From positions 105,756 to 169,755 of the forward strand of contig DINI01000003.1 in the NCBI GenBank assembly GCA_002426755.1: a DNA stretch of 64,000 bases. Direction: 5' to 3'. The notes beneath the pieces were generated by a model. It saw nothing but the letters and a program-made list of their open reading frames with translations. It searched no databases and was not told where the DNA came from. Position numbers and translations under genes: made by a program. Each line of letters starts with the position of its first letter. Within the stretch, counting starts at the first letter, position 1. Source of the DNA: Flavobacteriaceae bacterium UBA5544 (GTDB taxonomy: Bacteria > Bacteroidota > Bacteroidia > Flavobacteriales > Flavobacteriaceae). This document shows, piece after piece, positions 35,302 to 44,193 of this stretch.

Positions 35302-36477
35302 TTAATCTCTTCTAAATTTTTTAGTAATTTCAAATACATGTTCTAAAATGGCTTTGTCAACATCGGTCAATTCAATGTCTCTTCGAGACATCACAACTTC
35401 AGCAACTTCAAACGCTTTTTGAGTAAGATACGTAGTAAATCCTGCACTTCCTCCCCAGCTAAAACTTGGCACAAAATTGCGAGGAAAACCACTGCCAAAA
35501 ATATTGGCGCTGACACCGACGACAGTTCCTGTATTGAACATGGTGTTGATGCCACACTTGCTATGATCTCCCATCATCAAGCCACAAAATTGAAGCCCCG
35601 TTCTTGCGAAGTTTTCGGTATTGTAATCCCAAAGCCTTACTTCGGCATAGTTATTCTTAAGATTTGAATTGTTGGTATCAGCTCCGAGATTGCACCATTC
35701 ACCTAAAACCGAATTCCCTAAAAACCCATCATGCCCCTTATTGGAGTGTCCAAAAATCACCGAATTATTCACCTCTCCTCCTACCTTACTATATGGCCCA
35801 ATGGTTGTAGGCCCATAAATTTTGGCGCCAAGCTTAACGGTTGCATACTCACCCAAAGCAAATGGGCCGCGTATGATGCTGCCTTCCATTATTTCGGCAT
35901 CCTTACCTATATAAATTGGCCCAGTACTCGCGTTTAGTGTTGTGAATTCTAGTTTTGCGCCTTCTTCAATAAAAATATTTTGGCCCGATATAATGTTGTT
36001 GCTCGATGGAATTGGTTGCGAACGTCGTCCTTTTGTCAATAATTCAAAATCGTCTTCAATGGCTTGTCCGTTTTTTGAAAAAATATCCCAAGTATGCTCT
36101 ATTTTAAGAAGGTTGTCATCATATTCAATTGCATCAAAAGAATCAAAATCTATATCTTCTTGTGCATTTTTGGTATAAAATGCAATGACATCCTCATTTT
36201 TAAAAATAGCCTGATTTTCCTCAAGCCCTTTGACCATTTCGACGAGTTCGGCATTCGGTAAAAACGAAGAATTAATCAGTACGTTTTCATCCATTTCCAC
36301 CATCGGATATTTATCTGACAAATAATCTTCCGTGATAGTTGTGGTGGTAGACTCCAGCAATTGCTCCCACTTTTCCCGTATGGTCAATATACCAACTCTA
36401 ATATCAGCAACGGGTCTTGTGAAGGTGAATGGCAATAAATTGTTGCGAGAAGGACCGTCAAAAAGGATGTAATTCAT
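35302..36477 (-). CDS. GlmU-like putative sugar nucleotidyltransferase
   Basis: 391 aa. The N-terminal part starts NYILFDGPSRNNLLPFTFTRPVADIRVGILTIREKW, the characteristic opening of the GlmU-family proteins of Bacteroidetes. The C-terminal half (from about residue 180) is a left-handed beta helix with hexapeptide repeats (GPIYIGKDAEIMEGSIIRGPF, TVKLGAKIYGPTTIGP). It lacks the usual GxGTRM nucleotide-binding loop of pyrophosphorylases, so a nucleotidyl-transfer reaction is unproven. Leads a three-gene group with a small membrane protein and a PD40 protein. A heptad repeat lies just before its start. Confidence 0.85.
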   Translation of the reverse strand: MNYILFDGPSRNNLLPFTFTRPVADIRVGILTIREKWEQLLESTTTTITEDYLSDKYPMVEMDENVLINSSFLPNAELVEMVKGLEENQAIFKNEDVIAFYTKNAQEDIDFDSFDAIEYDDNLLKIEHTWDIFSKNGQAIEDDFELLTKGRRSQPIPSSNNIISGQNIFIEEGAKLEFTTLNASTGPIYIGKDAEIMEGSIIRGPFALGEYATVKLGAKIYGPTTIGPYSKVGGEVNNSVIFGHSNKGHDGFLGNSVLGEWCNLGADTNNSNLKNNYAEVRLWDYNTENFARTGLQFCGLMMGDHSKCGINTMFNTGTVVGVSANIFGSGFPRNFVPSFSWGGSAGFTTYLTQKAFEVAEVVMSRRDIELTDVDKAILEHVFEITKKFRRD

Positions 36478-36486
36478 CGTAAAGCT

Positions 36487-36531
36487 AGAAGTTAGAAGTT
36501 AGAAGTTAGAAGCTTTCTGTCTAACTTTTGA
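36487..36531. repeat. Heptad repeat (AGAAGTT)3 with inverted half
   Basis: Three exact AGAAGTT units and one AGAAGCT run in a row (36487-36514). Then TTTCTGTCTAACTTTTGAC follows in the opposite sense, so AAGTTAGA and TCTAACTT can pair across a short loop. It lies 10 bp before the start codon of the GlmU-like gene, in its leader or promoter. Same 7-bp unit type as the arrays at 58960 and 60271. Confidence 0.75.
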
Positions 36532-36572
36532 CTTGTTTATGGAAAATCAAAAATAGACTAATTATAGAAAAC

Positions 36573-36605
36573 AAAAAAGCCTTCAAAATAAATTAAGAAG
36601 GCTTT
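36573..36605 (-). terminator. Intrinsic terminator of rpmE
   Basis: AAAGCCTTC (36576-36584) and GAAGGCTTT (36597-36605) form a 9-bp stem. The minus-strand reading ends in a T-run. It follows the L31 stop codon by 20 bp. Confidence 0.9.
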
Positions 36606-36624
36606 GATATTGTTGATGCTAAAT

Positions 36625-36876
36625 TTATTTTTTGAATTTAGCGTATTTGTTTTTGAATTTATCGATACGACCAGCTGTATCAACCAATTTAGATTTACCA
36701 GTATAATACGGGTGAGACGTTCTAGAAATCTCCATTTTTACAACTGGATACTCAACACCATCAACTTCAATAGTTTCGTTAGTGTCTGCTGTAGATTTTG
36801 TTAAAAACACGTCATCATTCGACATATCTTTAAATGCTACAAGTCTATAATTTTCTGGATGTATACCTTTTTTCAT
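36625..36876 (-). CDS. rpmE2: 50S ribosomal protein L31, type B
   Basis: 83 aa, the length of type B L31. [20 protein letters not shown] opens the protein, and [27 protein letters not shown] is the L31 core and tail. The zinc-binding cysteines of the C+ form are absent, so this is the C- (type B) form often made under zinc limitation in bacteria that have both; whether a C+ copy exists cannot be told here. A consensus-like promoter lies at 36914-36943 and a terminator at 36573-36605. Confidence 0.96.
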   Translation of the reverse strand: MKKGIHPENYRLVAFKDMSNDDVFLTKSTADTNETIEVDGVEYPVVKMEISRTSHPYYTGKSKLVDTAGRIDKFKNKYAKFKK

Positions 36877-36913
36877 CTCTGTTTACTTTAAATCATTTCA
36901 TTTTTTGGAAGTG

Positions 36914-36943
36914 CAAATTTAGGTATTTTTTACAAATCTACAA
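36914..36943 (-). promoter_or_regulatory. Promoter of rpmE2
   Basis: On the minus strand TTG (36941-36943) is followed after 19 bp by TAAATTTG (36914-36921), matching the -33/-7 pattern of Bacteroidetes promoters. The start codon is 37 bp downstream of the -7 box. Confidence 0.7.
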
Positions 36944-37067
36944 TACTTTTGGTTTTTATTTTTATCTTTTTTCGGGTTTATGTCTATGTGGTTTTGAATT
37001 GGATGCCAAAATTCGCTATACAAAAACAAGATTCATTCCTAACACGGATTTTTTTGTAACGTTTTGG

Positions 37068-37075
37068 TATATTTG
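37068..37075 (+). promoter_or_regulatory. Candidate -7 element for the DUF4199 gene
   Basis: TATATTTG is a full TAnnTTTG match, 39 bp before the ATG at 37115. No clear -33 TTTG at a 19-bp gap. Confidence 0.5.
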
Positions 37076-37114
37076 TTTACTAACTAACATAACAACTTTT
37101 TAAAACTAACTATT

Positions 37115-37642
37115 ATGGAAACACAAAAACTTCAAGCACGTAAATTTATTCTTAATTATGGATTGATATTGGGTATCATTTCTATACTTATATCAGTCGT
37201 AATGTATGTGATGAATTTATACATCGAAAAAAGCTGGATTGGTGGGGTTTTGAGCTTTATCGCAATGATTATTATTATTGTTTATGGCATTAATGAATAC
37301 AAAAAAAGCAATGGAGGCTTTCTCAGCTTGGGACAAGCGCTCAAAATAGGTGTGGGTATTGCATTGATTGCAGGAATTCTAGGAACCATCTACCAGCTAA
37401 TATTTATGAATGTCATTGAACCCGACTTTATGGAGAAAATGCAGCAAATGCAATATGACCAGATGATAGAAAACAATCCTAATATGACGCAAGAGCAAAT
37501 TGACATGGCAATGGAAATGGGACGAAAATTCTCTTCACCTTGGATTACTTCAGCAATTTCGATCGTAGCTTCACTATTCTTTGGATTGATTATTTCGCTT
37601 ATTGCTGGTTTGATAATGAAAAAAGAAAACACACATGCTTAA
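37115..37642 (+). CDS. DUF4199 membrane protein
   Basis: 175 aa with four transmembrane helices (about residues 12-33, 42-60, 72-93 and 143-168). The motif YGINEYKKSNGGFLSLGQALKIGVGIALIAGI between helices 2 and 3 is the DUF4199 signature. The family is common in Bacteroidetes and lies before glycosyltransferase genes in many of them. No catalytic residues are visible. It is followed by a GT2 gene after 44 bp on the same strand, so the two may act together in the membrane. Confidence 0.85.
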   Translation: METQKLQARKFILNYGLILGIISILISVVMYVMNLYIEKSWIGGVLSFIAMIIIIVYGINEYKKSNGGFLSLGQALKIGVGIALIAGILGTIYQLIFMNVIEPDFMEKMQQMQYDQMIENNPNMTQEQIDMAMEMGRKFSSPWITSAISIVASLFFGLIISLIAGLIMKKENTHA

Positions 37643-37686
37643 ATAATTTGAGTATTTTTGAAATATAAAATCTTGAATTTATTTAA

Positions 37687-38634
37687 ATGAACATATCAGT
37701 AGTCATACCACTACTCAACGAACAAGAATCACTTGTAGAATTACACGATTGGATTGCAAAGGTTATGCAATCCAATCGTTTTTCTTATGAAATCATTTTT
37801 ATAGACGATGGCAGCACTGATGATTCTTGGCAGACTATAGAAGCTTTATCACAAAAGAATTCTAATATTAAAGGAATTAGATTTTTAAGAAATTTTGGAA
37901 AATCGCAAGCACTTCATGCCGGCTTCGAAAAAGCGCAGGGCGATGTGGTCATTACCATGGATGCCGACTTACAGGACAATCCCGAGGAAATCCCAGAATT
38001 ATATAGCATGATTGCCAACGACAAATTCGATTTGGTATCTGGCTGGAAAAAGAAGCGCTACGACTCGCTACTGTCTAAAAATATGCCTTCAAAGTTGTTC
38101 AATTGGGCCGCTCGTAAAACTTCTGGTGTTAAACTGCATGATTTTAATTGTGGACTCAAAGCATACAACAAAAATGTCGTAAAGAACATTGATGTTCATG
38201 GTGAAATGCACAGGTATATTCCTGTATTGTCGAAAAATGCGGGATTCTCCAATATTGGAGAAAAAGTCGTTTTGCATCAAGCGAGAAAATATGGAACAAC
38301 CAAATTTGGCATGAACCGTTTTGTACACGGCTTTTTGGACTTACTGACTATTTGGTTCATTTCACGTTTTGGAAGACGACCAATGCACTTTTTTGGAGCA
38401 CTTGGAGCCATCATGTTCTTTATTGGATTTGCATTTACGCTTTATCTCGGAATTGACAAACTCTTTTTAAACACTACAGGGAGACTGATAACTCAACGTC
38501 CACAATTCTACATTGCACTTTCTACGATGATTATTGGTACCCAATTTTTTATTGCTGGGTTTTTAGGTGAAATCATCTTGCGAACCAAAGAAGGTAAAAA
38601 ACGCTATTTGATTAAAGATGAATTGAATTTGTAA
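37687..38634 (+). CDS. Glycosyltransferase family 2, dolichyl-phosphate-mannose-synthase-like
   Basis: 315 aa. The GT-A domain holds VVIPLLNEQESL at the N-terminus, IDDGSTDDSW, and the metal-binding DADLQDNPEEIP. Two C-terminal membrane helices (about residues 230-255 and 265-300) anchor it. The family transfers a sugar from a nucleotide to a lipid phosphate carrier on the inner membrane. The acceptor is not known here. Located between DUF4199 and the phosphosugar mutase gene. Confidence 0.92.
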   Translation: MNISVVIPLLNEQESLVELHDWIAKVMQSNRFSYEIIFIDDGSTDDSWQTIEALSQKNSNIKGIRFLRNFGKSQALHAGFEKAQGDVVITMDADLQDNPEEIPELYSMIANDKFDLVSGWKKKRYDSLLSKNMPSKLFNWAARKTSGVKLHDFNCGLKAYNKNVVKNIDVHGEMHRYIPVLSKNAGFSNIGEKVVLHQARKYGTTKFGMNRFVHGFLDLLTIWFISRFGRRPMHFFGALGAIMFFIGFAFTLYLGIDKLFLNTTGRLITQRPQFYIALSTMIIGTQFFIAGFLGEIILRTKEGKKRYLIKDELNL

Positions 38635-38686
38635 CACAAATCATCAAATTAACGTTGTATTTCCATTTAACATTTACAAGATTGCT

Positions 38687-38694
38687 TATTTTTG
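38687..38694 (+). promoter_or_regulatory. Candidate -7 promoter element of the phosphosugar mutase
   Basis: TATTTTTG matches TAnnTTTG, 20 bp before the ATG at 38715. A TTG at 38655 is too far for the standard gap. Confidence 0.4.
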
Positions 38695-38714
38695 TATTAT
38701 AAATTCCATTACTT

Positions 38715-40445
38715 ATGATTTACATCGACCCTAAAATTTTAGAGCGTATAAATACATGGTTAACGCCATCCTTTGACAAAGAAACACAAGACCTCATCAA
38801 AGACAGCATTGCGCATCACCCTAAAGAAATACAAGAAAGCTTTTATCAGGATTTAGATTTTGGTACGGGTGGTATGCGAGGCATTATGGGTGTTGGCACC
38901 AACAGAATCAATAAGTACACATTAGGGAAGAACACGCAGGGATTGAGCAACTATATGCACAAATCATTTCCTAACGAAACACTCAAAGTTGCCATCGCTT
39001 ACGATTGCAGACATAATAGCAAAACCTTGGCAAAGGTAGTTGCAGATGTATTTTCAGCGAATGGAATTACAGTGTATCTGTTTGAAGATTTACGACCGAC
39101 TCCAGAATTGTCATTTGCTGTAAAACATTTAGGGTGCCAATGTGGGATCGTTTTGACTGCATCGCACAATCCACCTGAATATAATGGTTATAAAGTATAT
39201 TGGCAAGATGGAGGACAATTAGTTCCGCCTCAAGATGGTGAAATCATAGAAGAAATAAATCGATTGGATTATTCTGAAATTAAATTTGACAGCAATGAAA
39301 GTTTAATTAAAACCATTGGAAAAGATGTTGATGACGTATTCATCGATGCTTCCGTAAAGAATGGAAGTTTTAATACCTCGCAAGAAGCTAAAGACAATCT
39401 TACCATTGTTTTCACCTCACTTCACGGCACGTCTATTACTACCGTTCCAGAAACACTGAAAAGAGCAGGCTATAAAAACGTGCACATTGTTGAAGAGCAA
39501 CGTGTACCAAATGGAGATTTCCCAACCGTAAAATCACCAAATCCAGAAGAACCAGAAGCATTGAAAATGGCATTGGAATTGGCTGATAAAATGAATGCTG
39601 ATATCGTCATCGGAACTGACCCAGATTGTGACCGACTGGGTGTAGCAGTTCGTGATTTAGAGGGCAATATGGTATTGCTTAACGGAAATCAAACCATGGT
39701 GATGATGACCGATTTCTTATTAAAGCAATGGAAAAAACAGGATAAAATCAAAGGAAAAGAATTCATTGGTTCTACTATCGTATCTACACCCATGATGGCA
39801 GCTTTGGCAAAAAATTACAAAGTTGAATACAAAGAAGGACTCACAGGATTCAAGTGGATTGCAAAAATGATTAAGGATTTTCCAAATCTCGATTTTATTG
39901 GAGGTGGCGAAGAAAGTTTCGGATTCATGGTTGGTGATTTCGTTCGTGATAAAGACGCGGTCACTTCTACCCTGTTGGCGATCGAAATAGCTGCGCAGGC
40001 CAAAGCTAACGGAAGCTCATTCTATCAGGATTTGATTCAATTGTATGTAGACAATGGTTTTTATAAAGAGCGATTGATTTCCATGACCAAAAAAGGAATT
40101 GAGGGCGCACAGGAAATCAAACAAATGATGGTGGATGCCCGTGAGAATCCTTTGAAACAAGTTAATGGATCAAAAGTAGTTAGAGTTGAAGATTATCAAT
40201 TGTCCATGGCTAAAAATTTCGTTACGAACAAAGATGAAACTATCGACATTCCAAAATCCAACGTGCTGATTTACTATACAGAGGATGGAAGTAAAATTGC
40301 GCTACGCCCAAGTGGAACCGAACCGAAAATAAAGTTTTACATGAGTGTTAATACATCTCTAGACAATGTGTCATCATTTAAAACAGTGGAACAACAATTG
40401 GAAGCCAAGCTTGACGCCATTGTCAAAGACATGAAACTAACTTAA
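38715..40445 (+). CDS. Phospho-sugar mutase (phosphoglucomutase/phosphomannomutase type)
   Basis: 576 aa, the long PGM2-like form. The phosphoserine loop is [17 protein letters not shown] (Ser near residue 147), the metal-binding loop is [13 protein letters not shown] (DxDxDR), the sugar-binding loop is [13 protein letters not shown], and the C-terminal phosphate-binding loop is [13 protein letters not shown]. It interconverts the 1- and 6-phosphates of glucose, mannose or a pentose. Its stop codon overlaps the start of the ABC exporter gene (TAATG), so the two are translationally coupled. Confidence 0.94.
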   Translation: MIYIDPKILERINTWLTPSFDKETQDLIKDSIAHHPKEIQESFYQDLDFGTGGMRGIMGVGTNRINKYTLGKNTQGLSNYMHKSFPNETLKVAIAYDCRHNSKTLAKVVADVFSANGITVYLFEDLRPTPELSFAVKHLGCQCGIVLTASHNPPEYNGYKVYWQDGGQLVPPQDGEIIEEINRLDYSEIKFDSNESLIKTIGKDVDDVFIDASVKNGSFNTSQEAKDNLTIVFTSLHGTSITTVPETLKRAGYKNVHIVEEQRVPNGDFPTVKSPNPEEPEALKMALELADKMNADIVIGTDPDCDRLGVAVRDLEGNMVLLNGNQTMVMMTDFLLKQWKKQDKIKGKEFIGSTIVSTPMMAALAKNYKVEYKEGLTGFKWIAKMIKDFPNLDFIGGGEESFGFMVGDFVRDKDAVTSTLLAIEIAAQAKANGSSFYQDLIQLYVDNGFYKERLISMTKKGIEGAQEIKQMMVDARENPLKQVNGSKVVRVEDYQLSMAKNFVTNKDETIDIPKSNVLIYYTEDGSKIALRPSGTEPKIKFYMSVNTSLDNVSSFKTVEQQLEAKLDAIVKDMKLT

Positions 40446-42274
40446 TGGATAAGAATTTAGTAAAGTTAATTCCTTACACCAAACCATATAAATCACATAT
40501 TGTATGGAACATCATTTACAATATCCTGTATGCGCTGTTCAGTACGCTTTCGTTAATAACAATTTATCCATTACTGGAAGTCCTTTTTTCTGAAAATGAG
40601 AGAATTACAGTAAAACCCGTTTACACCGACATTTACAGCATTGGGAATTTTCTTAAAGACAGTTTATTTTATTACATGTCTGAATTAACCGTTACCCACG
40701 GACCTCAATATGCTTTATTATTAACTGTTGGTTTGGTCATATTTACCTTTTTGCTCAAAAATTTATTTAATTATTTGGCATCATTTCATATTATGCTTCT
40801 TAAAAATGGAGTGCTCCGTGATTTGAGGGAAAAAATGTATCAAAAAATCATCTCTTTGCCCATTCCTTATTATTCCGAAAAAAGAAAAGGTGATGTAATG
40901 GCAAGGATGTTAGGCGATGTCAATGAAGTACAAAATTCCTTTTTTTCGATTTTAGAATTGATCGTCAAAGAACCTCTAACGATTGTGTTCGCCATTATTG
41001 CGATGTTCAATATAAGTGTGAAACTAACGCTATTTGTGTTTATTTTCATTCCAATATCAGGTTTTATCATTTCTCGAATTGGTAAATCGCTCAAATCAAA
41101 ATCAACCAAAGCCCAAGAAGAACGCGGTTATTTTATCTCGCTGGTTGAAGAAAGCCTTTCCGGTTTAAAAGTGGTTAAAAGCTACAATGCTGAATCTGCG
41201 TTTAGTACAAAATTCAATGCATCCATCAATAGATTGTTTAAATTGGCTAATTCTATTGGCAATAAAAATAACTTAGCTTCACCCTTAAGTGAATTTATGG
41301 GTATTGTGACGATTGCAATTTTACTTTGGTATGGAGGAAATTTGGTTTTGGTTGATAAAACTTTGGAAGGGTCATTATTCTTGGTTTATATGGTTTTGGC
41401 CTATAATATTTTGACTCCAGCCAAAGCAATTTCAAAAGCTTCCTATGCTGTAAAAACAGGTTTGGCCGCTGCAGAACGAGTCTTTGAGGTTATCGAACAC
41501 GAAGATTCAATTCCAACCAAAGAAAATGCGATTATCAAAGAAGAATTTACTGATAACATATCTATAGAAAATGTCACTTTTAGATATCAAGATGAAAATG
41601 TATTGAAAAACTTTTCAATCAAAGTTCCAAAAGGGAAAACCGTCGCTTTAGTAGGCCAATCTGGAAGTGGCAAAAGTACCATTGCCAATCTGTTGACACG
41701 TTTTTATGATGTGAATGAAGGTAATATCATAATTGATGGTGTTGATATAAAGGATATGGACATTCATTCCTTGCGCAACTTGATGGCTTTAGTCACTCAA
41801 GACTCTATTCTGTTCAATGATACCATAAAAAACAACCTGCTGATTGGAAAATCGAATGCCACAGATGAAGAAATTATTGAAGCCCTTAAAGTTGCCAATG
41901 CTTGGGAATTTGTAAAAGATCTAAAATTAGGAATAAACACCAATATCGGAGATGCAGGAAGTAATATTTCGGGTGGTCAAAAACAACGGTTGAATATCGC
42001 CCGGGCGGTACTCAAAAATTCACCAATTATGATTCTCGACGAAGCCACTTCTGCACTAGATACCGAAAGTGAGCGGCTTGTGCAGTTGGCCCTTGAAAAC
42101 ATGATGAAGAATAGAACCTCAATCGTCATTGCCCATAGACTTTCCACGATCCAAAATGCAGACGAAATCATCGTAATGTCAAAAGGCGAAATTGCTGAAC
42201 AAGGAACCCATAATGAACTTATAGCTAAAAATGGCGTTTATAAAAAATTAGTGGAAATGCAAAGTTTTGAATAA
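40445..42274 (+). CDS. ABC exporter, MsbA-like (fused membrane and ATPase domains)
   Basis: 609 aa. Six transmembrane helices span about residues 20-330. The cassette follows with Walker A VGQSGSGKST (near residue 400), signature ISGGQKQRLNIARAVLKN and Walker B PIMILDEATSALD, then the switch histidine in VIAHRLSTI. Half-transporters of this kind work as dimers, exporting lipids or other amphiphiles; the lipid A flippase MsbA is the closest architectural model. Overlaps the mutase stop codon. A terminator follows at 42303. Confidence 0.93.
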   Translation: MDKNLVKLIPYTKPYKSHIVWNIIYNILYALFSTLSLITIYPLLEVLFSENERITVKPVYTDIYSIGNFLKDSLFYYMSELTVTHGPQYALLLTVGLVIFTFLLKNLFNYLASFHIMLLKNGVLRDLREKMYQKIISLPIPYYSEKRKGDVMARMLGDVNEVQNSFFSILELIVKEPLTIVFAIIAMFNISVKLTLFVFIFIPISGFIISRIGKSLKSKSTKAQEERGYFISLVEESLSGLKVVKSYNAESAFSTKFNASINRLFKLANSIGNKNNLASPLSEFMGIVTIAILLWYGGNLVLVDKTLEGSLFLVYMVLAYNILTPAKAISKASYAVKTGLAAAERVFEVIEHEDSIPTKENAIIKEEFTDNISIENVTFRYQDENVLKNFSIKVPKGKTVALVGQSGSGKSTIANLLTRFYDVNEGNIIIDGVDIKDMDIHSLRNLMALVTQDSILFNDTIKNNLLIGKSNATDEEIIEALKVANAWEFVKDLKLGINTNIGDAGSNISGGQKQRLNIARAVLKNSPIMILDEATSALDTESERLVQLALENMMKNRTSIVIAHRLSTIQNADEIIVMSKGEIAEQGTHNELIAKNGVYKKLVEMQSFE

Positions 42275-42302
42275 ACTTGTATTTGAAAAGTATATAAACC
42301 AG

Positions 42303-42339
42303 AAAAGGATGCAACAATTGTCGCATCCTTTTCCTTTTA
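42303..42339 (+). terminator. Intrinsic terminator after the exporter gene
   Basis: AAAAGGATGC (42303-42312) and GCATCCTTTT (42323-42332) form a perfect 10-bp stem with a 10-base loop, followed by a T-rich stretch. The 230 bp after it, up to the sigma factor start, hold no recognisable gene. Confidence 0.9.
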
Positions 42340-42567
42340 TTACCAGATTTGGGGCAACTGGCAATATTAAGTAGGTTAGATGGTGTAAACATAGATGTTT
42401 TTATTCTATAAAGCAAGAAAAAAAATGCTTTTCATCGAATTTTTATGCATTTAATCGTTCTTAAAAATTGCAATGAATTGAAAAACAGATATTTATTATT
42501 TTGAGCATTATTAATATTTTTTGATTAAACTTTTTATAATTTCAACCATCTTATTAAAAACCATTTT

Positions 42568-43110
42568 GTGGACCACGAATTTGAGTTAATAAATCGATTA
42601 AAAAGCGAAAAAACCAAAGATCAGGCCTTTAAGGATTTGTTATCAACTTATAAAGAGCGCCTCTATTGGCATATTCGCCATATTGTAAAATCGCATGACG
42701 ATGCAGATGACGTGTTGCAAAATACTTTCATAAAAGTTTACAAAAACATTCACGGATTTAAAGGTGAAAGCAAACTATTTTCATGGATGTATAGGATTGC
42801 AACCAACGAAGCCTTGACGCATCTGAACCAAAATTCGAAACGCAGCAACTTAACTAGTGAAGAGTTTCAGCAACAAGCCATTGGCAATTTAAAAGCGGAT
42901 GTTTATTTTGAAGGCAATGAAATTCAGTTAAAGCTACAGGAAGCCGTTGCAACATTACCTCACAAACAACAATTGGTTTTTAACATGAGGTATTTTGAGG
43001 AAATCAAATACAGTGAGATGTCTGAAATTTTGGAGACCAGTGAAGGGGCGCTCAAAGCATCTTATCATATTGCCGTAAAGAAAATAGAAGAATACTTAAC
43101 CAAAGATTAA
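42568..43110 (+). CDS. ECF-type RNA polymerase sigma factor
   Basis: 180 aa from a GTG start. Sigma-2 region: LYWHIRHIVKSHDDADDVLQNTFIKVYKNI with KLFSWMYRIATNEALTHL. Sigma-4 region: LPHKQQLVFNMRYFEEIKYSEMSEILETSEGALKASYHIAVKKI. No in-frame ATG exists upstream in the conserved range, so GTG is the start of choice. Followed by a membrane protein with two internal repeats and a small secreted helical protein; together they form a typical sigma, anti-sigma and periplasmic sensor set. Related in design to, but not a copy of, the cluster at 8.6-9.7 kb. Confidence 0.92.
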   Translation: MDHEFELINRLKSEKTKDQAFKDLLSTYKERLYWHIRHIVKSHDDADDVLQNTFIKVYKNIHGFKGESKLFSWMYRIATNEALTHLNQNSKRSNLTSEEFQQQAIGNLKADVYFEGNEIQLKLQEAVATLPHKQQLVFNMRYFEEIKYSEMSEILETSEGALKASYHIAVKKIEEYLTKD

Positions 43111-43172
43111 ACCATTTGACAAAATTTCAGTCAAAAGAATGTAAATAGATTTCCTTTTAAAAGGGAAACAAT

Positions 43173-43682
43173 ATGAAAGACAACAAGTTAAATAACATCA
43201 AATCAACAGGATTTAAAACTCCCGACACCTATTTCGAGACTTTGGAAGATGCTATTTTTTCAAAATTGAAAGAAGAAACCATGACTGCAAAACTCACCGC
43301 CAGTGGATTTAAAGCACCAGAAGATTATTTTAAAACTTTTGATGCCAAAGTCCTAACTCGTATTGAGGAAAACCAAACAACTAAAGCTATTCCTGTATTC
43401 ACATGGAGAAACCTTGCCTATGTTTCTGGAATTGCCGCAAGCGTGATTTTAGCAATTAATATATTTTTCACACATTCAAATAAATTGACATTTGATGATT
43501 TAGAAACCGCGTCTATTGAAAGTTATTTGATTAATGAAGATTTAAATGCATACGATATCGCTCCCTACCTGGGAGCCAGCGAATTGAATTCAGATGATTT
43601 TATAGAAAACACCATAAATGCATCAGAAATTGAGGATTATTTGCTTCAAAACTCTGATGTAGAACATTTAATAACAGACTAA
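43173..43682 (+). CDS. Membrane protein with duplicated N-terminal motif, likely anti-sigma factor
   Basis: 169 aa with one membrane helix (residues 80-99). The cytoplasmic N-terminus holds a duplicated motif: GFKTPDTYFETLEDAIFSKL at residue 13 and GFKAPEDYFKTFDAKVLTRI at residue 45, both GFKxPxxYFxxxxxxxxxxL/I. The C-terminal periplasmic part is acidic and ends in two IEDYLL/IESYLI-like stretches. Its position after an ECF sigma gene and before a periplasmic helical protein suggests that it holds the sigma factor at the membrane. The stop codon overlaps the next start codon (TAATG). Confidence 0.7.
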   Translation: MKDNKLNNIKSTGFKTPDTYFETLEDAIFSKLKEETMTAKLTASGFKAPEDYFKTFDAKVLTRIEENQTTKAIPVFTWRNLAYVSGIAASVILAINIFFTHSNKLTFDDLETASIESYLINEDLNAYDIAPYLGASELNSDDFIENTINASEIEDYLLQNSDVEHLITD

Positions 43683-44107
43683 TGAGAACACTTATAATTG
43701 CCCTATTATTGTTAGTGTCGTTAAACAGTTTTTCGCAAGATAATGACCGACGCGAACGCATCAAAGCCTTAAAAGTGGCGTATTTAACAGAACAATTGGA
43801 GTTATCAAAAACCGAAGCACAACAGTTTTGGCCAATTTACAACGCTTTTGAAGAAAAAGAGCATCAGTTACGTAAAGAAAATTATTCCAAACGGAAAGAA
43901 ACGGATTTAGAATCTTTAAGTGAACAAGAGGCCAAAAAGATGATTGATGATATGGTTTCCACAGAAAAAAGAAAACAAGAATTGCGTGAAAACTTCATCA
44001 GGGATTTACAAAAAATTCTCTCTTCAAAAAAAATAATCAAATTGAAAATTGCGGAAGACGAATTCAATAAGAAGATGTTTGAAGAATATAAAAAACGAAA
44101 AGAATAG
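43682..44107 (+). CDS. Small secreted helical protein, sensor-of-ECF-sigma type
   Basis: 141 aa with a signal peptide (MRTLIIALLLLVSLNSFSQ). The mature part is one long charged helical bundle: VAYLTEQLELSKTEAQQFWPIYNAFEEKEHQLRKEN has the LTxxEAxxFWPxY motif seen in Bacteroidetes sensors of ECF sigma factors, which are related in form to Spy/CpxP periplasmic chaperones. Its start overlaps the previous stop codon (TAATG). It likely reports envelope stress to the membrane protein encoded just upstream. A terminator follows. Confidence 0.82.
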   Translation: MRTLIIALLLLVSLNSFSQDNDRRERIKALKVAYLTEQLELSKTEAQQFWPIYNAFEEKEHQLRKENYSKRKETDLESLSEQEAKKMIDDMVSTEKRKQELRENFIRDLQKILSSKKIIKLKIAEDEFNKKMFEEYKKRKE

Positions 44108-44148
44108 CGAAAATATAGGCCCTAAACGAGTTAAACTTCAAGATTCAA

Positions 44149-44193
44149 GCACCAAATTCCAATAAAGACACAAGGGAATTTGGTGCTTTTTTT
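44149..44193. terminator. Intrinsic terminator after the second sigma cluster
   Basis: GCACCAAATTCC (44149-44160) and GGAATTTGGTGC (44175-44186) form a perfect 12-bp stem with a 14-base loop followed by a run of seven T. It also lies at the 3' end of the convergent propeller gene. Confidence 0.9.

Noticed and set aside
36487..36531. A short CRISPR-like array
   Set aside because: The units are 7 bp and directly adjacent without spacers, and no cas gene is in the window.
44130..44148. Two 7-bp-like units (TTCAAGA, TTCAAGC) before the terminator of the second sigma cluster
   Set aside because: Only two units and no inverse partner; too short to count.
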